Shown: one piece after another, positions 49,001-59,190 of the stretch | Layout of the letters: every line of letters begins with the position of its first letter | Numbering within the stretch: the first letter of the stretch is position 1 | Assembly (NCBI GenBank): GCA_027625915.1 | Contig: JANTQA010000047.1 | Span: forward strand, 7,874,001 to 7,938,000 | Reading direction: 5' to 3' | DNA: 64,000 nucleotides | From: Anaeramoeba flamelloides | Taxonomy: Eukaryota; Metamonada; Anaeramoebidae | The notes under the pieces: generated by a model | Database searches by the model: none | Seen by the model: only the letters and a program-made list of their open reading frames with translations | What the model was told of the DNA's origin: nothing | Program-made: the position numbers and the translations under genes

Positions 49001-50302
49001 TAAATATATCTATTTTGTAAAAATAAAATTCAAAATTCTAATTTTGTTTGCCTTTTTTATTAATTTAAAAAATTAACATTAAAAATTCAAAAAAAAAAAA
49101 AAAAAACAAAAAAAATAAAAAGAGTTTATACAGTAACTGGTACATTATCTGGTGAATTATATATCTGGAGACAAAGTAAATGTATTAAAGTGATTCCATT
49201 ACAAAATGCAAATGCGCCTATAACATGTATAGCATCGAATAGTGATCTAAGTGTTGTAGTAGGAGGAACAAAAAAAGGAGGAATCTACATTTGTCGAAAT
49301 TTAATGAGCAAAAAGCCTTTGATCAAGCAACTAAGCGTGAAGAAGGAGCACATTAGAGCCATAACCTTAAGCCCAGATGGCAAGACAGTTATTGGCGGAA
49401 ATTTGAGTGGGAATATTTGGTCTTTAACGCAATCAAATGACTATTCCACCATAATGAATACACATGGAACAGCCAACATGGCCGAGCTATGGGGGATCGC
49501 AATTCATCCAACAAAGAACGAAATGATTTCGGTGTCTGATGACAAAAAATTAATGCTCTGGGATAATGGATCAAGAAGACTGAAAAAAACCATTATGCTC
49601 AAGCAGCCCTCCCGTGCAGTGGGAATTAGTCCAAACGGTAAGTTTATCGGGGTGGGATATAATAACGGATCATTTGAAATCTTCCATTATGCGCAACTCA
49701 AAAGCGCCTTTGAGTACAAAGGAAGGAAAAAGGAAATCTCCGTGGTAAGATTTAGTCCCGACGGAAAGCTTTGTGCAACCGCATCGCACGATTCATTTAT
49801 CGACCTCTTCCAAGTCAAAAAGGGTTCCAAATGGAGTCATCTCGGTACACTCGGCGGGCATAGTTCCTATATCACTTCCCTTGATTTTTCAAAGGATGGG
49901 GAAATCATCAAATCAGCTGCCGGCGATTACAACCTCTTATACCACTCAACACATAATTGTAAAAGGCAAACATACAGTTCTGAATATGCAGAAATTGAAT
50001 GGGCTAATTGGACAACCGTTCTTGGCTGGCCAGTCGGAGGCGTTTTCCGTGAGGGGATGGACGGTACAGACATAAACTCATGCGACCGCTCCCCAGATAA
50101 TAAATTACTCGCCATATCCGATGATAACGGTATGGTCGGCATCTATAATTACCCTTGTTTGGACCGCGATCATCAAGGAAAATATTATGGCGGTCATTGC
50201 AGTCACGTTACCAAAGTTAGATTCACACCAGATGGTGAATACATCATTTCTTGTGGTGGTATGGATGCTTGTATATTTATTTGGAAGGTTAACGCAAATT
50301 AA
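44517..50302 (+). CDS. EML-like HELP/WD40 protein with acidic, basic and RG-repeat N-terminus
   Basis: Echinoderm microtubule-associated-protein-like (EML) protein, expected to bind tubulin or microtubules. Exon 1 is 44517-46033 and exon 2 is 49123-50302, joined in phase 2 across a 3089 bp intron (donor GTAACT, acceptor AAAAG). The join restores CVTHYLEKEK|VYTVTGTLSGELYIW, as in EML beta-propellers. Total length is 898 residues. Layout: residues ~11-109 are almost pure Glu, encoded by GAA repeats; ~110-205 are Lys/Thr/Ser-rich; ~206-262 are RG repeats; the HELP motif starts near 308 (EFVHGYRGRDVRSNIRII, LLYFTAAVGIVYNIEDH); the tandem atypical propeller follows, ending with DGTDINSCDRSPDNKLLAISD and GGHCSHVTKVRF. 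The C-terminal two-thirds is standard EML. The N-terminus replaces the usual trimerising coiled coil and is unusual. Without splicing, exon 1 would end at a TAA four bases past the donor and lose most of the propeller. Confidence 0.94.
44548..44844 (+). repeat. GAA-rich microsatellite encoding poly-Glu
   Basis: Long interrupted GAA/GAG run inside exon 1 of the EML-like gene, with a duplicated block reading ELESEEEFEEEEEE near its start. It encodes almost 100 acidic residues. Length is likely to vary between alleles by slippage. Confidence 0.9.
45133..45302 (+). repeat. AGGAAG/AGAGGA repeat encoding RG-rich region
   Basis: Hexamer-like repeats inside the EML-like gene, interrupted by ACAGGAA units. 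They encode GRGRGRGRG and GTGRGTGTGRG stretches, an RGG-type nucleic-acid-binding or condensate-prone region. Confidence 0.9.
46034..49122 (+). other. EML-like gene intron, 3.1 kb
   Basis: Donor GTAACT at 46034, acceptor AAAAG at 49118-49122. It starts with a long T run and contains TA microsatellites (about 46098-46120), TTAATTAA repeats (about 47003-47020) and a copy of repeat family K (48628-48860). Between 47625 and 47850 the composition is richer in G+C: TTCAGTTA repeats, then an open stretch reading EEPKEPKEPKQFKKVDLEK up to a GTAAAT donor-like site. Its phase does not fit between the two EML exons, so it is not an exon of this gene in the model given. Confidence 0.8.
48628..48860. mobile_element. 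Family K repeat, copy 5, in the EML intron
   Basis: ATTTCATAAAGTGTGGCTCACC to GAACCACAATTTTTGATTT; tail largely missing or diverged. Confidence 0.65.
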
Positions 50303-50774
50303 AATACTTTGTTTTAATTTTTGTCGTTCTCCTTTTTCTTTCACTTTTTATTTTACAATTTTTGAATTTCTTTTTTTTTTTACTTTCCTTTATCTTTGAC
50401 TTTTTTTCGTTTCATTTTACTTTTTATTTTTATTTATCTTTTTCTTCTATAATTTTTATCTTTATCAATTTAAATATTTTTTTTTTTATATTATTTTGTC
50501 CTTTAACCACAATAAATCTTTAATTTTTTTTTATTTTTTAGCAAATTTTGAATTTCAAAAAACACAACCAATTATTTTTAATATATGTATATATATACAT
50601 ATATATATTAAAGTCAACAATTAAATTTATCAAATTATTTTGTATGAATACTACTTTAATAAGTTTAACAAAATAAATCAACATTTTATCTGAGAACTGT
50701 GATGTTTTACTCTCTCCAAAACTTTCCAAATAAACTCTGTTTCAGTCAAAGGTGCCCAACGTTTTTTTCAAATA

Positions 50775-51475
50775 TCAATTATTTTATAGAATTGACCTTT
50801 GAAGAACAAATAAGAAATAAAGAGAATAATACACCTCAAAGAAATGTTGATACATGTCTGAAAGAAAACTAATTAATCAATAGCTTTTCTTAAAAATTGA
50901 AAAACTCAAATTCTTAGGGCCCTATTGAGAAAAACAAGGATGTTCGTTTTGAACTTCTAAGCCAAATTTCAAAATTAGGGGAAAACTTTTTTTTTATTAT
51001 TTTTTCGATTTTCATTTGTCTTTCAAAAAATAAAATGATTACACTATGTTTTTATTTATTACTCTATATTGGTTATTATCTTTAAATACTTTCGTAAAAT
51101 ACATAATCATTGAAAAAAAAAAACAATTAAACAATTTTTTTTCTGATGAAAAATCTGCCCCTATTTTTGAAATTTAGCTTACTGGTATTTGAATAATAAA
51201 TATGAAACATTTTTCACTTCATTTTCCATACTTTTCTTTTAGAAATCAAGACCCCAAACAAAGTTTGTTGGTATTTGTGGTCTCTATTTGAAAAAGGAAA
51301 TGAAAATGAAGTGAAAATTTTTCACATTTATTAAACAAATATCAAGATCAAAGATCGAATTGAATTGCAATAGAAATCAATATGATTTCTCAACAATCTT
51401 TACATTGTTTCAATGACCTTAGAATAACACGTTTTTACCAAGTGACTATTGATCTTGCAATAAAAAATTTTTTGC
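50775..51475. repeat. Family L repeat, copy 3 with internal inverted repeats
   Basis: Carries ~400 bp in the middle that copy 1 lacks, bounded by AAATTTCAAAATTAGGGG and CCCCTATTTTTGAAATTT (about 50966-51177), then a second foldback (CATTTTTCACTTCATTTTCC and its near-complement near 51300). Confidence 0.65.
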
Positions 51476-54400
51476 AAAACTGAACGATGTTTTTAAAAAA
51501 AGAATCGAAAAAAAAAAACAAAAATGTGAAAAAATGATTTCAATTTTGACAATTTCCAAAATAAAATTTTTTCCACTAATATCTATGCAAACCCTTTAAA
51601 CACGTGTATTATACCATTAAAACTGGGCCACTTTGACTGAAAAATAGTTTAGAACACAATTTTATTAAAATAAAATCTTATCAAATACAAAAAAAATGTT
51701 ACATTTATTTAAAGATTTATTAGAGAATTTTTAGTTGTTAAATAAAAAAAAACATTAAAAAACAAATTAATTATGGATTTTGAAGAAATACAAATTGAAA
51801 TTAAGATTCTGGCTTTTTTATATGCTTCAGATCAATTTTGAAGGAAATTTGTAATACCTGTTTTAGAGCTTTACCTTATTTCTTTTAACTCAATCTTCAG
51901 TCAATATGCAAGAAAAAAATATCACAAATCAAAAATTCCAATTTCTTTTTGTTCTTATTAAATAAACAAATAAAGGAATTAAGTTCTTATGAAAATAAAT
52001 GATGAAAATATTTCATTATTTTTATTAAGAGATTAAGAATAGAAAAAAAATCTAAAAATTCTAGATCGAATCAAAAATTTATCTTATTACAAATAACAAA
52101 AAAATTAACCAACAAAAAAAAGCTAATAATTTTATCAATGAATAATCTCCAAATAAAATTAATAATTAATGTTTTTATAATTTTTCACTTGATTTTAATC
52201 AATTGATTAGAGGGAATAGCATATGTTCCTAATAAAATAAAATCTTGTACTGATCAAGTTATTTTTTTTTTTATAATTTTTGTTTTGGTTGGTAAAACAA
52301 GAGCGTTTATGACATTTAAAAGGTTTTAATTATTTAAATATATTTTTTGAATTCCATTATTTAAAATTTTCCAACATACAACCACAATAAGTAACCTTTT
52401 ATTTTTATTAAGAATCAGGTAAATTCATGAAAATGATGTACATTCTTTTTATTTTAATGCCCAAAAGAATTGATTTTGAAAGAAAATTTTTTATTTTGGT
52501 ATTTCTTTTAAATGATTACAGCTGTTCTAGGAATACTCTGAAATTTTTTTTAATATCGAATTTTGATATAATATATATTGTTTACAAGTAGATTATAAGA
52601 AGAAGAAATCTCAACCAATAAAGATAATTTGAGTATAGGTGATTTAATAAATAAGTATATGATCAAATATTAATAAAAATTTATCAACGAAATATTAGAA
52701 TTAATAAGAAAATTATTTTTATTCTATAAATTTTGAAAAAAGTTGTTTTCCCATTTTAATATATATATATATAAACAGTGTAAAAAAATGTCTAAAGTGT
52801 AGAAATTTTAATAATAATTTGTTTGGTCTTATTCTGAAAAATAATTATAACACTTTAAATCTATTTTGAAAGAAAAAAAATCCAAATTGAATTTTGGGGA
52901 GTAAATTATCTTATTCCTAATATCTTCAAGGAAATTTTATTTTAGAAAAATAAAAAATTGATATTATAACAAAAACACAATTAATCTGTAAAATTTTTAA
53001 ATGGCTCAAAAAAATTAATTTCTAGAACTTCACCCATTCAAAAAAAATATAAAATTTGTAATAGAGTTAATAAATCAATTTTTTGTTTAATCAAAAATAA
53101 AATTTCTTCAAAAATAAAAACAAAAATTCTTTAAAGTAATATTACTGGTAACAAAGGCAGTTGTTATTTAATAATGATCGAAATGGTAATACAACTTGAT
53201 ATTGTTTATGGAATTTTATCCGAGTAGTAATAATTAATTTAATAATTTTCTGTTTCGGAAAAAATGGAAAAAAAAATTGATCTCAAAAAAATATTCTTTT
53301 TGGTGTTTCTCAGTAGATCATAATTTTTTGACCCTTGGCAGATATAAAATCTTTTGGCAGAGAATATCACCAATAATGTATTTTAAAATTATGTTGTGTT
53401 TTCGTGTAAAATTATCCACTTAAGGGCTACGTTCTACATTCGAAAATAGTGAAAGTGTGTATTAAAAATCTCTTGATGGGTTCCATAATCTCAACTCAAG
53501 TTATAAACCGAGAATTTTTTTTTACAAAGAATGTGAAATTTCCTGAATTTCAACAATTTTCACAATTTTTTCTTTTCTGGAGATATCTAAAATATGATTT
53601 TAAAATTTAATAATTTCCATTTCAAACTTATAAACACCAAACAATTCCCAAGCTGTTCAAATTATTTATTAGAATAACTTTTATAATTTTAAAGGTTTTA
53701 AATTTTAAATATTTTATTAAAAATCCCTTTTAAATTCATTTTTTTTTTTTCAAAATTTTCTTCAAAAATCTAATTAAAAAAAATTTTTTTGTTTTTTTTC
53801 TGAAATTAATATTTTTTTTAATCCATTTTTTCGGGAGAATGAAAATTCTTTTTAAAAGGGCAACGTAATTTAACACAATAACTAAATGATATTAATGGTG
53901 TTGAAACATCGTCATTTGGTATAAATACCTTTCTCAAGATTCAGAAAAAATATTTAATGAATTATCTTCATCATAAAGTCATCTAAAATTAATGTAATTT
54001 TAATTAATAGTAAATCATATCAGTGTCACATGACTCAAATATCTGGAGACAATTTATTATTAATTTTATTGAATCTTGAATCATTCCATTTTTTTAGTAA
54101 TTATTATAATTAAAAAAAGTTTCATTTTGTAAACTTGTTTTACAAATCTAAAAAATGAAATTCAAATAATAATATTTCAGAATTTAAAGACCAATATTTA
54201 GATCCTTGAAAATAATATTTTATTTTTCAGATTTTTTAATTTCAATATTTACTCAATAGTTCAAAACATAAAACCTTCATGGACAATTGCTTTTGTTTTA
54301 TTTCGACAAAGAAGCTGTATTTCAAAATTAAATTTTGTTAATAATGATTTGTAAAAATAATTCCAGAATTAAAAAAGAAAAAAAAGGAGTTGTGGTGGAG

Positions 54401-54697
54401 TACATCGAATGAATTATCTGGTTCTATACCCACTTTAAGAAATAAAAAATGAAAATTGTATAGTTTATATATTATATAATTCATTAACTATCTCACTTCC
54501 TTAATTAATTTTTTCATTCAAAAAAATTGAATTTTTTATATATTAAGCCAACGTTGTATGAATAATTCATGTTGACCAAATTAAAGCACATAACAAAAAT
54601 TTAACTTTTTTTTTTTTTTTTTTCAGACTTGTTATTTGAAGAGAGTTAAAGTGTGCATACTAGGTTCGAATTTAAATTGCATTTTGAGGTTAGATCT

Positions 54698-55232
54698 TAA
54701 ACTAAAATTCAAAATTTTACACACAGCTAAAACACCCCCAAACAATCACAATAATACAATTGCATTCAAATTGGAAATAATTTTGAATTTTTATAAAATA
54801 TGAAAATCATTTTTTCATCTTGTAGTTTTTGTTTTCATTTCATTGTTTGAATTACCTAATTTGTTTCGTTTGATCGATTTTTTTTTGAAAAATTGATATT
54901 AGGTTAAAGTTGAATTGTTCCAAATACAAGAACTCAAATAAAATTTGTTTGTAGTATCTAACCTTTGATCGATCAATAATTCCAAATAGAATTTAAACAA
55001 ATTTAATAATGTATTTTTTTGTTTTGCCCATCTCCAAAATTTTTAACACACCCATGATTTATTTGTATTGATAATTATTTATTGTTTTTTGAGTATTGTA
55101 ATTTATAAAAAATTGTTAACTTTTCAATTAAAGAATGGTTCTAATTTGGAAAATCTTCTTGAATGGATTAAATAAGTTTTTTTTTTGCACAAATCGAATT
55201 TTGGTGTGTTAAAAATTTTGAATTGGGGTTTA
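54698..55232. mobile_element. Family D element, uninterrupted copy
   Basis: 535 bp. Left end TAAACTAAAATTCAAAATTT with TACACAC; right end the complement (GTGTGTTAAAAATTTTGAATTGGGGTTTA). A second internal inverted pair centres on TTTTTAACACACC. It serves as the reference for the interrupted copy at 39469-40706. Confidence 0.85.
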
Positions 55233-55380
55233 GATTAATCTAAAAGGTTGAAAAAAATATTAAATATTTTTATTTCAAAAACATTTCATAATTTATCAAA
55301 TTTTTACATAAAAAGTCATTTGTTTAAATAATTCAAAAAATGAAAATTTTCTCATCTTTTTGTCAAAAAAATTCCATTAG

Positions 55381-55576
55381 AACCAGTTCAGCTTTTAAGA
55401 TGCAAACTTTGAACGAAATTTAAAAAACACAAAAAATCTCAAATTAAGGCACAAAATTCAAATTCTAGAAAAATAATTTGTGACAAAAAAAATTCCAAAT
55501 TTTGTGCTTTCATTTGAGATTTTTTTTGTGTCTTAAATTTTGTTGAAAGTTTGTGTCATAAAAGTGGAACTGACTG
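55381..55576. mobile_element. Family F palindromic element, copy 2
   Basis: About 196 bp, same hairpin as in the CRM1 intron: AACCAGTTCAGCTTTTAAG to AAAGTGGAACTGACTG, with inner TTTGAACGAAATTTAA and complement. Confidence 0.85.
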
Positions 55577-55785
55577 TGTAATTTTTCAGTGTCTTCATAA
55601 TTCTTTTTTAAAATTAACAAAAAGAACCCTATTTCTCTATAATATGTTTTTGTCATCCTATTGGTTTGTCTCTTTTGTTTCAACAATTCACAATATTGTT
55701 TACAAGGGTTATTTTTTCATAATGGATTCAAGATAAAAGGCCTGGTTATTTTTAAACAACTATATTTAAAAAAATTAAATTTTTG

Positions 55786-56144
55786 AGCCAATATTTCAGA
55801 AATAATTTGTTAAAAAAATTTTTTGGTTAATTATTAATTTTTCAAAAAAATTATTTTTTTTGCAACTAATCTACATTTCGAGACCATTTAAATAAGATAT
55901 TTTTCAGCTTTGAGTATGAATATCGTTGTTTCAAGCTTGAAATTTGTGGCGAAATGCTGATTTTTTTCAAAAATCTTCGGATTATTTACTATAACATGGA
56001 TCATTTTTAAGAAGAAAAACTTTTAGTACAATTTGACTAATTGGATTTTAGGGACATTAGAACCCTGATTGATGAATATGATATATATTCAATAGCAAGA
56101 CACTTTTATTTAAGACTTCTCAGTTCTCAGGCTAATCCCTTAAA
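55786..56144. mobile_element. Family E repeat, copy 2
   Basis: About 360 bp; same landmarks as copy 1 (CAACTAATCTACATTTCG, GAAATTTGTGGCGAAATG, GCTAATCCCTTAAATAATG). It lies downstream of the uninterrupted D copy, with a family F palindrome between them. Confidence 0.65.
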
Positions 56145-56859
56145 TAATGAAATCGATCAATTTTTTAATTACTTTTAGCTTTTATATTTCTTCACATTAG
56201 ACATTTAAATTGATTTTTTTAACGAATTGTGTCGATCAAAAATATTGAGGAGAACATTGAAGACAACTAGGTTCTAAGATCTCATCATTTTGTTAGCCTA
56301 ATAATTTATTGTAAAATTAAAAAAAATTCTTTTGTTTTGGATTAGTTTTATTCTTCAATTTTGAATCTCTTGGTTTCAATAACAGTTTTTTATTTTTGAA
56401 CCATTCGTTTTTTTTGTTTGAATTGTATAAGAGTGATTAAAGTGAACAATTGGTTTTTTTTTTTTTTTTCATTTTACCTTTGATAATTGGGAAGGAGATA
56501 ATAAATAAAGAAACAAAAAAAGCAAATTTATTTAGCTTTTTTTATTATTGGTAATGAAAAAATAATGTTACCAACTTTCTTTGTCTTTAATCAGGAAATC
56601 GGTTATAATCTCAAATAAAAAAAAAAAAAAAAAAAAAATTAAAAAAGAAAAGAAAAAGTTCGTTGGAAATTATTATTGGTGTTGATAAGGTAAAGAAAAA
56701 AAAAAAAAGCGAAAATCTTCTTTAAAGATCTTATTCATTTCGTTATCTTTTGGAGCCTCCAAGTACCATTTACTCTTCAAGAACAAAAAGAAAAAACAAA
56801 AAGAAAAAGAAAAAGAAGTTTACTGACACCATATGGAAGGTTGGTAGGGCATATTTTAC

Positions 56860-57185
56860 TTATCCGCCACCAATTAAAATGTTGTTAATTGCAAGAAAGA
56901 TTAATTTAATTAAAAAGCCAATAATACCCATAGCTGCAAAGCCTACAAGTGTCGCAAGTGAAACTTGTTTAAATTCTATTCGCAAATTCAAATTTTTTGA
57001 GAAAAACAAAAGAAAAAAAAAAACTTTTTTTAATGTATTTGAAAAAAAAAAGAGTCAAGTTTTTTATTCGGTTGACAATTTTTACCTTTTCGATCTGGTT
57101 TTGTACATTTTATGAAAAAGCTTTTGCTCTCTTTATAAAATTGTTCTAGTGGCTGGATAACATTTTCAGAAATTTGTTTTTCCAT
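56860..57185 (-). CDS. SEC61G: SEC61 gamma subunit of the ER translocon
   Basis: Small tail-anchored subunit (SecE homologue) that clamps the Sec61 protein-conducting channel in the ER membrane. Exons are 57185-57086 and 56975-56860, joined in phase 1 across a 110 bp GTAAAA...ATAG intron, giving 71 residues (human 68). The join restores the family signature CTKPDRK|EFKQVSLATLVGFAAMG. The amphipathic helix (ENVIQPLEQFYKESKSFFIK) precedes it, and one C-terminal membrane segment (LVGFAAMGIIGFLIKLIFLA) is followed by INNILIGGG. I chose the ATG at 57185 because MEKQISENVIQ aligns with the start of known proteins and the context is CAAAAATG. The frame stays open upstream to another ATG at 57296, which would add 37 residues with a hydrophobic stretch; I regard that as leader sequence. 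The gene diverges from the U3 snoRNA. Confidence 0.95.
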
Positions 57186-57559
57186 TTTTGAGACAATAAC
57201 AATCAGGACGAGAAATAAAGTTAAAAAATAAATTCCTTCAGTTTCTTTTGGTGTCTTGACTCGAATAATTTTTAATCTCTTCTTGGGCTGAGACACTCAA
57301 CCTTTTGACATTATTGTAATTTGGATTTCGTAAAGATATTTTGAAGAAACAAATAAAGATTATTGGACTATTTACATTAAAAAATCCAATAATTTTTGGG
57401 TCAAAATCAAAGTCAAATTCTCTCTAATTGTTTAATTGTGTCGAAATGGGTTCACCACGAAACCTATAAGGCTATACTTAATTAATCCACTTTTTAATTC
57501 AGAGAAAAATCCTTTTTCTTATTTTTAATATCCCCTTTCATATTGATCTTGTTACAAAC

Positions 57560-57751
57560 TTAAATTTCGCTTTGTTGTTTGATTCACATAATCTGAACTT
57601 TGAAAAATTCGACTTAAGGGTTGTCACAAAAGTATATCCTCTCTTTTTACTGTATTAAGGTGCGAAAATGCTTCAAAGTAAGTTTTAACAAACTATTTCC
57701 AATTTTGTCCATTTTTCAGTTTTCTAAATTTTCGTCATTTCTTATCATTTT
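57560..57751 (+). promoter_or_regulatory. Candidate U3 promoter region
   Basis: The DNA just upstream of the U3 snoRNA is less A/T-rich than the flanks, with AATTCGACTTAAGGG near 57606-57620, then TCACAAAAGTATATCC and a TTAAGGTGCG motif near 57655-57665. These could be proximal snRNA-promoter elements, but there is only one such gene here to compare, so the motif assignment is a guess. Confidence 0.3.
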
Positions 57752-57969
57752 GTAATTTCATTATCAATAGGGATCTATTCTATAGTTCTTTCAAATCAGT
57801 TCCACCCACAAATACATTTACACGAAAACCGCGATGACGATTCAATACATGAACTCGTGAGCGTGAGAAATACTATAATAGAACAGTTCTTGAACTTCCT
57901 ATTATAGGTCGATGACCGCTGTCTTGGTTTTTAGAATTTCCTCGACGGAGAGTTTATGTAAACTGAACG
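57752..57969 (+). ncRNA. U3 small nucleolar RNA
   Basis: Box C/D-type RNA that guides early cleavages of pre-rRNA in the small-subunit processome. The boxes occur in the U3 order. Box A is AGGGATCTATTCTATAG at 57769-57785 (yeast and human have AGGATCATTTCTATAG). Next comes ACGAAAACCGCGATGACGA at 57822-57840, matching the conserved GAAAACC plus box C'. Box B is GAGCGTGAGAAA at 57859-57870. A perfect stem CTATAATAG/CTATTATAG lies at about 57872-57907. Box C is TCGATGACC at 57909-57917, and box D is CTGA at 57963-57966. Length of about 218 nt equals human U3 (217). Ends are estimated from box spacing: the 5' end could lie 10 bases either way, and no clear box A' was seen. G+C content is far above the flanks. 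Confidence 0.86.
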
Positions 57970-57970
57970 G

Positions 57971-57989
57971 TTTTATTTTTTTTTTTTAT
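57971..57989 (+). terminator. T-run directly after U3
   Basis: A T-rich run starts within a few bases of box D. It would serve as a Pol III terminator if U3 is Pol III-transcribed here, as in plants. T-runs are frequent in this genome, so this is weak evidence. Confidence 0.3.
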
Positions 57990-58662
57990 TTCTTAAGAAT
58001 TTTAATTAATAATCGATAATTATGATGTATTTTGTTTTGTAATTACAGAAAAACAAATTTAAGGAAGATCTATGAAGTTCATGATTTCTTTTTTTAAACA
58101 ATTGTATTTTGGTTGATTCTTTAAAAAAAATTTGAATTTTTGATATTTTATATAACCTTTGAGTGAAATAGAGTAAATTATTTTTAAAAAAAGGATGAAA
58201 TATGTTAAGTAAAATTATGTTCAGTATTAATTATAATCTTATTTGGTGAGTAAACAATTTTACAAGAAAAAATTGTAATACCAGTTAAAGCTGATCTTGA
58301 TAAAAGAGATATCTGGACAAACCATAAATTTCAAAAAAAAAAAATGGAAAAATAATTTTTTGTGCATCTTTCATTCAAACGTTTTGTTTGGAGTTTCTCA
58401 ATTTCTTAATTTTTTTAGGAAAATTAACATTTCAATTGTTGAAAATATTATTTATAAATAAAAAGTAAATTCCTTAAAAAGAAATAACAAAGCCTTAATC
58501 ATCTGAAAGTTAATTTCGAGTTTAAACAGATTTTTTTACAAGAGATTTTTTTAAATTTACAATAAAAAGAAAAAGAACCGAAGAAAAAAAAAAAGACAAA
58601 AATTAATTAACTAAGGAAAAGAAAAGAAATTTATTGAAATTCGAAAAAATGATCTAGATTTC

Positions 58663-59190
58663 ATTTCAAAAAGTGTGACTCATCTGAAATAATAAATTGA
58701 AAAAAAAAATAATCCTTTTGTGTTCAATTACAATAAATAATTAAATCGGATTTATAATGATTAACTTTTAAATAATATAAAATATTTATTTATTTATCTA
58801 TTGGGAGAAAGGATTAATCAAAGACAATTTACGAAATAAACAAAAGAGAGAAGAAAAATAATTAAAATGTTAAATTATAAAAACATGATATCCTTTGCAT
58901 GACCAAATTAAAAATCATCCACATCCTGAGACAGGAGAATTAACTCATCCTAAATATATAAAAACCCTGATATTTTAAAAATTAAAAAAAAATAAAACCA
59001 AAAACCTAAAAAAAAGTGAGTCACAAATTTTTAAATGATTATTACTGATTTTTTATTATTGAACTTTCACTGAAAAAAGGTTAACAATAAGATTTTTTTA
59101 CTAATAATTAAATTTATTTTAAAAGATAATACAAATCCTTAATTTTCATAGTGATTATTTTTCTTTTTGAAGATCTTTTTTTTCCAGGAT
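58663..59190. mobile_element. Family K repeat, copy 6, with an insert
   Basis: ATTTCAAAAAGTGTGACTCATC to GAGTCACAAATTTTTAAAT plus tail. Between CTTTTAAAT and CATCCTAAATATATAAAAACC it carries ~165 bp of family M not present in the other K copies. Confidence 0.75.
58771..58935. mobile_element. Family M segment inserted in family K
   Basis: About 165 bp matching 32093-32275: GGGAGAAAGGATTAATCAAAGA, AAAAGAGAGAAGAA, GCATGACCAAATT, ATCCACATCCTGAGACAGGAG. Confidence 0.65.

Larger units (their letters stand above)
50303..56859. other. Spacer between EML-like gene and SEC61G
   Basis: T-rich 3' flank, then L3, D, F2 and E2. The stretch 51700-54600 has no gene or repeat I can name, though 53385-53640 weakly resembles the flank of family G at 38330-38470. 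Confidence 0.55.

Noticed and set aside
56750-57115. 121-codon plus-strand frame
   Set aside because: Lies antisense to both SEC61G exons and the intron.
57661-57904. A spliced small protein (ATGCTTCAAA|GTAAGT joined to GGATCTATT...) over the U3 region
   Set aside because: Splice-like signals and an open frame of ~48 codons exist, but the stretch matches U3 snoRNA boxes in order, which is the better explanation.
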